This document shows, piece by piece, positions 5,811 to 11,708 of a stretch of 11,708 bases of DNA (position 1 is the first letter of the stretch; each line of letters begins with the position of its first letter). The stretch is from Actinomycetes bacterium. Its GTDB lineage: Bacteria > Actinomycetota > Actinomycetes > Actinomycetales > Cellulomonadaceae. A model generated the notes under the pieces. It made no database searches. It worked only from the letters and a program-made list of their open reading frames with translations, and was not told where the DNA came from. The stretch spans positions 1 to 11,708 of the forward strand of contig JAEXPS010000146.1 in NCBI GenBank assembly GCA_023438885.1. The letters run 5' to 3'. Both the position numbers and the translations under genes were made by a program.

Positions 5811-7010
5811 GTGGCCAAGAAGGCGTCAGTCCGGGACGTGAGGCGCAGCAACCGAGCTCTCCTGCTCCGCGAGCTGTTCTTCGCGGGCGAGACATCGCGC
5901 AGCGACCTTGGCACTGCCACGGGGCTGTCCGCCGCGACTGTGACGAGCGTCGTCAGCGAGCTCATCGACGAGGGCACGGTACGCGAGACGGGCTTCCTCG
6001 ATTCAGCCGGCGGGCGGCGGCGCGTCCTGATGCACGTCGACCCGTGGGCCGGCTATGTGTTCGGCACGGACGTCTCCGAGCAGCAGGTCACCACGGCGCT
6101 CTTCGGGCTCACCCTCCGAAAGCTCGCTGTTCGAGAGACTCCGTTCGAGGGGCGCCGCATTGATCCCGCCGACGTGAGCGCGATCGTCACTCGCCACGTC
6201 TCGGAGCTGCTCGCCGAGACCGGCGTCGACCCCCTCTCCGTGCTCGGGCTCGGGCTCGGCGTTCCCGGTGTCGTCGACCACCCGGCCACGCCGGATGCCG
6301 TCGTCCACGCCGACGTCATCGGCTGGGAGAGGGCCACGTTCGGGGCGCTGGAGGCCGCGCTCGACTTCGTCGTCCTGGTGGACAACGGGGCCAAGACCAC
6401 CACCCAGGCCGAAGCCTGGTACGGCTCGGCGCGGGGCGCGGAGCACGCCGTCGTGGTGCTCATCGGCGACGGCGTCGGTGCGGGCATCATCACGAACGGC
6501 CGCCTGTATCGGGGCATGAGCAGCGGAGCCGGCGAGTGGGGCCACACCAAGATCAACCTGACCGGGCCCGCCTGCCGTTGCGGGTCAAGCGGGTGCGTCG
6601 AGGCCGTCGTTGGCGCGTCCGCCGTGCTGCGCAGCTGGCGCGGCCAGGACGTGTTCGAAGGCCGTGAGTCGGACGGCATCAATGCCCTGTTCACGGCGTA
6701 CCGGGCCGGCGAGGCGGATGCCAGCCGCACGATGACCCAGTTGATCGAGCACCTCGGTCTCGCCATCTCGAACCTCGTCAACCTCTACAACCCGGAGAAG
6801 ATCATCGTCAGCGGCTGGTTCGGTGACCTGATCGCCCGGGACCACATCGAGGAGCTGCGTGCCGCCGTCCGCCGCTTCTCCCTCAAGCAGCCCGGCGAAC
6901 AGGCCGTGGTGGAGCGATCAACCCTCGGCGCCGACGCCGTCGCACTCGGTGCGGCGACCCTGCTCGTTGATCGCTTCATCGAGACCGGGTTGAACCGCAC
7001 CACCGCTTGA
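5811..7010 (+). CDS. ROK-family transcriptional repressor
   Basis: This regulator (NagC/XylR/Mlc type) probably represses the operon it heads. Of 399 residues, about 10-60 form a winged helix-turn-helix (NRALLLRELFFAGETSRSDL, then GLSAATVTSVVSELIDEG) and about 78-395 form the ROK sugar-binding fold. The zinc motif is intact: GEWGH at 241-245 and CRCGSSGCVE at 255-264. Sugar-kinase features are lost. The N-terminal phosphate loop, usually DxGxT, reads TDVSEQ at 86-91, and the usual ENDxNA motif reads DNGAKT at 191-196, putting Gly193 where the catalytic Asp should be. It therefore senses sugar without phosphorylating it (inference). The start GTG 5811 has AGGAG upstream. The likely inducer is a sugar released or imported by the downstream genes. 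Confidence 0.88.
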   Translation: MAKKASVRDVRRSNRALLLRELFFAGETSRSDLGTATGLSAATVTSVVSELIDEGTVRETGFLDSAGGRRRVLMHVDPWAGYVFGTDVSEQQVTTALFGLTLRKLAVRETPFEGRRIDPADVSAIVTRHVSELLAETGVDPLSVLGLGLGVPGVVDHPATPDAVVHADVIGWERATFGALEAALDFVVLVDNGAKTTTQAEAWYGSARGAEHAVVVLIGDGVGAGIITNGRLYRGMSSGAGEWGHTKINLTGPACRCGSSGCVEAVVGASAVLRSWRGQDVFEGRESDGINALFTAYRAGEADASRTMTQLIEHLGLAISNLVNLYNPEKIIVSGWFGDLIARDHIEELRAAVRRFSLKQPGEQAVVERSTLGADAVALGAATLLVDRFIETGLNRTTA

Positions 7011-7096
7011 ATCCCCGAACCGGAGAGGAACCGCAGATCGCGAGGCGAGTGCGCCGCGAGCGCACGCGAGTTCACCCACTCAATGAGGAGAGAACC

Positions 7097-8428
7097 ATGA
7101 AGCTACGCCCCGTTGCCCGGCCTGTCATCACGGGACTCGTGGCCGCAACACTGTCCGTCGGACTGGTCGCCGGCTGCTCGGGAAGCCCCGCTCCCAGCAC
7201 CGACCCGACCGGGTCCGCCTCGTCCAGCAGCGAACCGGACGCCACCGCGCCCTCGGGCGAGATCCGTGTCCTGGCAGTCGAGGGGCCCGAGACCGATGCC
7301 CTCGAGGCCGAGTCCGCTGCCTTCACCGAGGCCTCCGGCATCACCGTGCAGGTCGACAAGGTCGCTCGCGACGTGTGGGGCCAGCGTAAGGTCGCCGAGC
7401 TGGCGCAGGGCGCCGGGACCTACGACGTCGTCTTCCTCGGCGGAGGCGACGATGCGGCGTGGATGCTCAGCCACGCCAAGGCGCTGGACCTGACTCCGTA
7501 CCTCGGTGCCGACCTGGTGAACGACGTGGTGAACCATGAACTGTTCACCACCAAGTCGGGCGCGTTCCTCGGCGCGCCCCAGTACTACAACTTCCCGGTC
7601 ACCCTCTACCGGGCCGATCTCTTCGCCGACCCCGAGGAGCGCGCGGCCTTCAAGGCCGCCTACGGCCGCGACCTGGAGGCACCGACCACGTTCGACGAGC
7701 TGGTCGACATCGCCACCTTCTTCAACCGCCCGGACGAGGGCCTCTACGGCACCTGCCTCGGCGGTGTCGACTGGTCCGTCTTCCTCGACCACACGTACTT
7801 CACCTACGGGCAGGACGCGAACTACGGCGACCTCGACTCCGGGGATCTCACGCTCGACACGGCGAAGCAGGTCAAGTCGTACGAGTACATCAAGGAGCTG
7901 ACCTCCCTCAGCGCGCCGGGCTGGGAGTCGCTCAGCTTCTTCGACTGCGACAACCAGATGAAGGCCGGCTCGGTCGCCATCTACCAGAACTGGCTCTACG
8001 CATGGCGGACGCTGGGAGCGGACATGGGCGACACGCTCGCGATGGCTCCCCCGGCCGGTGTCAAGACCCACCTCGGCTCCATGCTCGCCACCATCCCGGA
8101 GAAGGCCCCGAACCCCGACGCGGCCGGCGCCTTCATCAAGTGGATGCTCGGTGACGAGTTCCAGCTCGCCGAGGCGACGGCCACCGGGAACCTGCCAGTT
8201 CTCGAGTCACAGCAGGAGTCGGCCGACTTCATCGCGGCGCTGCCCGAGCTCGAGACACTGAAGCCGGTCGCCAACCGGCTGACCTTCCTTCACACGACGT
8301 GGTCGGGTGAGCTCTCGTCAGGCGTCGCCGAGGCGATCGCCAAGGTCAACTCGGGCGAGTTCACCGCGCAGGAGGCCGCCAACTGGCTGCAGAACGAGAA
8401 GTTCGCCGGACGTCAGGCGATGGAGTGA
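7097..8428 (+). CDS. Lipoprotein sugar-binding protein of an ABC importer (family 1)
   Basis: This is the extracellular receptor of a CUT1-type carbohydrate importer. The 443-residue precursor has a lipoprotein signal peptide with lipobox LVAGC, so Cys27 would be lipidated. A Ser/Pro/Thr-rich tether (about 28-54) leads to the two-lobed binding domain from about 55 (GEIRVLAVEGP, then TYDVVFLGG near 108-116 and an alpha/beta C-terminal lobe). Cys220 and Cys284 might form a disulfide. The ATG at 7097 has GAGGAG six bases upstream; an upstream in-frame start at 7007 would put a charged, non-secretory stretch before the signal peptide. The gene follows the ROK gene by 86 bases without an obvious promoter, and overlaps the permease gene by four bases. 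The ligand is probably a beta-linked disaccharide or oligosaccharide, inferred only from the GH1 neighbour. Confidence 0.9.
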   Translation: MKLRPVARPVITGLVAATLSVGLVAGCSGSPAPSTDPTGSASSSSEPDATAPSGEIRVLAVEGPETDALEAESAAFTEASGITVQVDKVARDVWGQRKVAELAQGAGTYDVVFLGGGDDAAWMLSHAKALDLTPYLGADLVNDVVNHELFTTKSGAFLGAPQYYNFPVTLYRADLFADPEERAAFKAAYGRDLEAPTTFDELVDIATFFNRPDEGLYGTCLGGVDWSVFLDHTYFTYGQDANYGDLDSGDLTLDTAKQVKSYEYIKELTSLSAPGWESLSFFDCDNQMKAGSVAIYQNWLYAWRTLGADMGDTLAMAPPAGVKTHLGSMLATIPEKAPNPDAAGAFIKWMLGDEFQLAEATATGNLPVLESQQESADFIAALPELETLKPVANRLTFLHTTWSGELSSGVAEAIAKVNSGEFTAQEAANWLQNEKFAGRQAME

Positions 8429-9387
8429 CGAGTATCGCCGCCGCTCGCCGCGGGGAGGCCACCGCCTCCCCGCGGCGGGGCAACCCCGGCAGACATCCGC
8501 TGCACACCTCGCGCCGGCGCCGCCGGACCGGCCTCGCGTTCACACTCCCCTCGCTCGCTTTCGTGGGCGCTGTCATGGCCTACCCGCTGTTCTACCTGGC
8601 CTATCTCTCTTTCCACACGTACCGGCCACTCACGTCGAGCGAGGTGACGCCGAACGGGCTCGGGAACTACCTGAGCCTGCTCACCGACTCGACGGTCGCC
8701 AACTCCCTCGCCGTCACACTCCAGTTCACCGTCGCCTCGGTTCTCCTGGAGATGGTTGTGGGAACGGCATGCGCGATCCTGTTGGCCAACCTGATGCTGG
8801 GTGTGCGGGGACGCGCCGGGCGGCTGGTGTCCCGGTTGCTCGGGTCGGCCTATGTGATCCCGTTCGCGGTGCCGGCAGTGGCGGGCGCCTACGCGTGGCG
8901 GATGCTGCTCGACGCGCAGTTCGGCGCGGTCAACGCCGTGCTCGGCACGAACAAGCCCTGGCTGGTCGAGCATCCGATGCTCTCGATCATCGTGATCGAC
9001 GCCTGGAAGATGGCACCGTTCGTCATCTTCGTGATGCTCGCCGCCGTCATGTCGATCGAGCCGTCGCAGTACGAGGCGGCCGCGCTCGACGGTGCGGGCG
9101 CGCTCCGGCAGCTCTTCTCGATCACGCTTCCCTCGATCGCCCCGGTCCTGGTGATCACCGCAGCCTTCCGCTCCGTCGACGCGTTCACCAAGGTGTTCGA
9201 CACCGTGTTCGCCACCACGGGAGGCGGGCCCGGCGACGACACCCGGGTGTTCCCGCTGCTGATCTGGCGGACCGCCTTCACTCACCTCGACTTCGGCGCC
9301 GCCTCGGCCCAGGCGGTGGCAGCGCTCGCCATCTCACTGGTGTTCGGCACCGCGCTGTTGCGCTCTCAGCGGAGGAGTACGCGATGA
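8425..9387 (+). CDS. ABC sugar permease, MalF/UgpA-type
   Basis: This is the first inner-membrane subunit of the CUT1 importer. The 320 residues begin with an Arg-rich cytoplasmic tail (about 1-35). Six hydrophobic segments follow near 36-60, 97-124, 138-158, 185-209, 235-248 and 292-312. The EAA loop that docks the ATPase is visible: EAAALDGAGALRQLFSITLP at 217-236. The GTG start overlaps the stop of the binding-protein gene (GTGA), and no other in-frame start precedes the first membrane segment. Codons 8-18 form a perfect 14-bp hairpin. It ends in a four-base overlap with the second permease gene. Confidence 0.9.
   Translation: MTSIAAARRGEATASPRRGNPGRHPLHTSRRRRRTGLAFTLPSLAFVGAVMAYPLFYLAYLSFHTYRPLTSSEVTPNGLGNYLSLLTDSTVANSLAVTLQFTVASVLLEMVVGTACAILLANLMLGVRGRAGRLVSRLLGSAYVIPFAVPAVAGAYAWRMLLDAQFGAVNAVLGTNKPWLVEHPMLSIIVIDAWKMAPFVIFVMLAAVMSIEPSQYEAAALDGAGALRQLFSITLPSIAPVLVITAAFRSVDAFTKVFDTVFATTGGGPGDDTRVFPLLIWRTAFTHLDFGAASAQAVAALAISLVFGTALLRSQRRSTR
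8446..8477 (+). promoter_or_regulatory. 14-bp hairpin between binding-protein and permease genes
   Basis: CGCCGCGGGGAGGC (8446-8459), loop CACC, GCCTCCCCGCGGCG (8464-8477) form a perfect 14-bp stem. It begins 18 bases after the binding-protein stop, inside the early codons of the first permease gene. Such a stem can protect the upstream message from 3' exonucleases or make RNA polymerase stop part of the time, as the malE-malF repeats do in enteric bacteria. Either would yield more binding protein than permease. Confidence 0.6.
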
Positions 9388-10220
9388 CGCTCACCTATCA
9401 CGCGCGTAAGCGCCTCGGCGTGATCGCGTCCGGCGTTGTGTTGGCGCTGCTCGCCCTGCTCATGCTGGTCCCGATGGCCTGGATGGCTTTCACATCGTTC
9501 AAGCGCGACGCCGACATCTTCACGAAGACGCCATTAGCACTGCCGCCGGACCTTACCTGGGAGCACTACGGGAACCTGTTCTCGCGGTTCCACTTCGCCT
9601 CCTCGTTCGCTAACTCCGCGGTCATCGCCCTGGTCACCGTCGTGATCAGCGTCGTGATCGGCGGGCTTGCGGCGTATGGGTTCGCCCGATACCCGTGGCG
9701 AGGCAGCGGCGTCGCACTCGCGTTTCTCATGGTCGCGCGGATGGTGACCCCTGCCGCCGTCGTGGTCCCGCTCTACGTGATCATGCAGGCACTCGGGCTG
9801 CTCAACACCGTCACCGGTGTCATCCTCGGCGTCGCCGTCCTCAACTTGCCGTTCACGGTCTGGATCCTCAAGCCGTTCTTCACGACCATCCCGAGGGAGG
9901 TCGAGGAGGCCGCCGAACTGGACGGGCTGGCTCCGCTCGCGGTGTTCTTCCGGATCGTGCTGCCGCTCGCACTGCCAGGAGTCATGACGGCGGTTCTCTA
10001 CAGCTTCCTCGCTGGGTGGACGGACCTGCTGTTTCCGATGACGCTGATCACGGACACGGAGGTCATGCCACTGACCTCGAGCCTGCTGCAGATGCAGACG
10101 GGCTACAAGATCTACTGGGGCGAGCTCATGGCCGGAGGCATCCTCCTGACGCTCCCCGCAGTCATCCTCTGCTTCGCGCTGCAGCGCTACCTGCTGCGCG
10201 GGCTTCGCACCGGCTACTGA
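9384..10220 (+). CDS. ABC sugar permease, MalG/UgpE-type
   Basis: This is the second inner-membrane subunit of the importer, 278 residues long, the usual size for this subunit. Hydrophobic segments lie near 12-36, 75-99, 109-136, 144-165, 198-218 and 247-267. The EAA loop is EVEEAAELDGLAPLAVFFRI at 172-191, followed by VLPLALPG. The ATG at 9384 overlaps the stop of the first permease gene (ATGA) and has GGAGGAG at 9371-9377, so this is the start although the frame is open far upstream. The gene is followed after 31 bases by the GH1 gene. No ATPase gene is near. Confidence 0.92.
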   Translation: MTLTYHARKRLGVIASGVVLALLALLMLVPMAWMAFTSFKRDADIFTKTPLALPPDLTWEHYGNLFSRFHFASSFANSAVIALVTVVISVVIGGLAAYGFARYPWRGSGVALAFLMVARMVTPAAVVVPLYVIMQALGLLNTVTGVILGVAVLNLPFTVWILKPFFTTIPREVEEAAELDGLAPLAVFFRIVLPLALPGVMTAVLYSFLAGWTDLLFPMTLITDTEVMPLTSSLLQMQTGYKIYWGELMAGGILLTLPAVILCFALQRYLLRGLRTGY

Positions 10221-10251
10221 TGGCGAGCGTGCCATGACAAGGAGAATCAGA

Positions 10252-11646
10252 GTGAGCACACTCGCCTCGGTCCGCTGGGGAACGGCGACGGCCGCCTACC
10301 AGGTGGAGGGTGCGACCACCAGCGGCGGCCGTACTCCAAGCATCTGGGACACCTTCGGCGCCCGACCGGGCGCGATCACCCGAGGTGACACCGGTGACGT
10401 CGCGGGCGGGGTCTACGACGATCCCTCGGCGATGCTCGCCGCGGTCGAGTGGCTCGGCGTCGACACCTACCGGTTCTCGATCGCCTGGTCCCGCGTGATC
10501 AAGGGCCCGGACGGCACTGTGAACCGCGAGGGCATCGCCTACTACCGCCGGGTCGTCCAGGAACTGCGCTCCCGAGGCGTGGTGCCGGTGGTCACCCTCT
10601 ACCACTGGGACCTGCCACAGTGGCTCCAGGACCGGGGCGGCTGGGCCGATCTCAGCACTGCGGCCGCGTTCGTCCACTTCGCAACGACGGTGGTGCGCGA
10701 GCTCGGCGACCTCGTCATCGACTGGATCACGGTCAACGAGCCCTTCTGCGCCGCATTCCACGGGCACCTCAGCGGTATCCATGCCCCCGGCACGCACGAC
10801 GAGGCGACCGCGCTCCGCGCTGCCTTCGTCCAACTGCACGCTCACGGGCAGGCGGCACGCGCGCTGCGCGAGATCGCCCCATCGGCGCGCATCGGCCTGG
10901 CGATGAACCTCTCCGACCTCGAGCCGGCGACCGACTCGGCCGCCGACGTGGCCGCGACGCAGCGGACGGACCTCGTCGAGAACCGCCTGTTCCTCCACAC
11001 CGTGCTGCGAGGGATCGTCCCCGAGGACGCCGCAGACTACTTCGGCCCTGACGTGCTCGCGGCCGCACTGGCCGGCATCGACGTCGCCAGCATCGCCGAG
11101 CCTCTCGACTTCGTCGGGATCAACTACTACGAGCACAACGTGGTTCGCGCCGCGGAGCCCGGCAGCGATCTCGTCGTCCGGGGCATCGAGAAGCTCCCCG
11201 TACCCGAGCCGCGCTCCGCGAACGGCGTCGCAGTTCACCCCGATGGATTCACCCGCGTCCTGCTCCGGGTCGCCGATCTGGCTCCGGATCTGCCGATCTG
11301 GGTGACCGAGAACGGCATCGGGCTGTGGGACTACCTGGGACCCGACGGCCGCTGCAACGACGTCGAACGTGTTGAGCTCATCGACCGGTACCTCGACGCG
11401 CTCGGCGCAGCAGTGGTCCGGGGGGCCAGGGTCGAGGCCTACTTCCACTGGGCGCTGATGGACACCTTCGAGTGGAACCACGGCTACCAGCTGCGCTACG
11501 GGCTGTTCTACGTCGACTTCCCCACCGGGCGACTCGTCCCGAAGGTGAGTGCCGAGCACTATCGCGCGTGGATCGCCGCCAACCGGGCCGCCCGGAAGCC
11601 CGACGAGCAGCCCGACGGCGTGGTCGAGGCCCGGCGACGGACCTGA
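10252..11646 (+). CDS. GH1 beta-glycosidase (probable beta-glucosidase)
   Basis: This retaining glycoside hydrolase family 1 enzyme probably splits imported beta-glucosides or related oligosaccharides in the cytoplasm; there is no signal peptide. Numbered from GTG 10252 it has 464 residues. The acid/base is Glu163 (TVNEP) and the nucleophile Glu353 (VTENG). Glycone-site residues are recognisable: Gln17 (YQVEG), His118 and Trp119 (YHWDLP), Asn162, Tyr292 (GINYY), Trp400, Glu407 and Trp408 (DTFEW). The usual CDHYHRY-type segment after GDVA is replaced at 51-57 by GGVYDDP without a change of length. I prefer GTG 10252 because AAGGAG lies seven bases before it; ATG 10234 would add six residues (MTRRIR) and has a poor ribosome site. 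It is the last gene of the operon. Glucoside, galactoside and fucoside specificity cannot be told apart. Confidence 0.92.
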   Translation: MSTLASVRWGTATAAYQVEGATTSGGRTPSIWDTFGARPGAITRGDTGDVAGGVYDDPSAMLAAVEWLGVDTYRFSIAWSRVIKGPDGTVNREGIAYYRRVVQELRSRGVVPVVTLYHWDLPQWLQDRGGWADLSTAAAFVHFATTVVRELGDLVIDWITVNEPFCAAFHGHLSGIHAPGTHDEATALRAAFVQLHAHGQAARALREIAPSARIGLAMNLSDLEPATDSAADVAATQRTDLVENRLFLHTVLRGIVPEDAADYFGPDVLAAALAGIDVASIAEPLDFVGINYYEHNVVRAAEPGSDLVVRGIEKLPVPEPRSANGVAVHPDGFTRVLLRVADLAPDLPIWVTENGIGLWDYLGPDGRCNDVERVELIDRYLDALGAAVVRGARVEAYFHWALMDTFEWNHGYQLRYGLFYVDFPTGRLVPKVSAEHYRAWIAANRAARKPDEQPDGVVEARRRT

Positions 11647-11669
11647 GACCGTCCCGCCCCCGCAGAGCC

Positions 11670-11707
11670 GCGAGGGGCGCGTCGAACGGCCTCGACGCGC
11701 CCCTCGC
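11670..11707 (+). terminator. 16-bp terminator hairpin after the GH1 gene
   Basis: The arms 11670-11685 and 11692-11707 are perfectly complementary (left arm GCGAGGGGCGCGTCGA) around a six-base loop ACGGCC. The stem begins 24 bases past the GH1 stop. The window ends one base later, so a T-run cannot be judged. Its length and position make it the operon terminator; a symmetric stem could also serve a convergent gene outside the window. Confidence 0.8.
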
Positions 11708-11708
11708 C

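Noticed and set aside
7049..7065. GTGCG-N7-CGCAC inverted repeat between the ROK and binding-protein genes
   Set aside because: Five-base arms are common at this GC content, the site does not resemble the operator at 5773-5797, and no promoter is near it.
8307..9383. Open frame fused in front of the second permease
   Set aside because: It is Arg/Pro/Ser-rich shadow sequence over the binding-protein and first permease genes. The real start is ATG 9384 with GGAGGAG upstream.
10162..11559. 465-codon minus-strand open frame opposite the GH1 gene
   Set aside because: The translation has no domain pattern, while the plus strand encodes a complete GH1 enzyme; it is a mirror of strongly GC-biased third codon positions.

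Overview
The window reads as chromosomal DNA of a high-GC actinobacterium. RbpA is an RNA polymerase-binding protein found only in Actinobacteria. A separate Lnt gene overlaps a polyprenol-phosphate mannose synthase gene, and next to them is a convergent rbpA; this matches the mycobacterial ppm1/rbpA neighbourhood. GTG starts and leaderless-looking promoters fit the same phylum. A family such as Cellulomonadaceae or Promicromonosporaceae is a guess from overall sequence style, not a demonstrated assignment. No tRNA, rRNA, CRISPR array, transposase, integrase, phage gene or attachment site is visible.

Left part (1-4148), cell envelope and transcription. A 288-base leader with a 13-bp inverted repeat precedes lnt (apolipoprotein N-acyltransferase), which overlaps ppm (polyprenol monophosphomannose synthase) by 4 bases. 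rbpA faces ppm with only 11 bases between the stops; a 13-bp perfect hairpin in the last codons of ppm probably terminates rbpA. rbpA has a good match to an ECF SigR/SigH promoter. Divergent from rbpA is a secreted or anchored peptidoglycan amidase of the PGRP/amidase_2 family.

Middle part (4211-5686). A minus-strand GNAT acetyltransferase and a plus-strand orphan ParA-type ATPase diverge from a short shared region that holds overlapping CCCTG/CAGGG repeats.

Right part (5760-11707), a beta-glycoside uptake and hydrolysis operon. A strong promoter overlaps a 7-bp palindromic operator candidate and drives a ROK-family repressor. Behind it come a lipoprotein sugar-binding protein, two CUT1 ABC permeases (joined by 4-base overlaps) and a cytoplasmic GH1 beta-glycosidase, closed by a 16-bp terminator hairpin. 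No ATPase is present, so the importer probably borrows a shared MsiK-type ATPase. The likely logic is that an incoming disaccharide or oligosaccharide is captured, imported, split by the GH1 enzyme, and the sugar releases the ROK repressor. The Lnt at the left end would acylate lipoproteins such as this binding protein.

I see no wholly new system. The most useful second-look items are regulatory: the ECF promoter at rbpA, the ROK operator, the 14-bp hairpin between the binding-protein and permease genes, the hairpin inside ppm, and a divergent motif in the GH1 enzyme.
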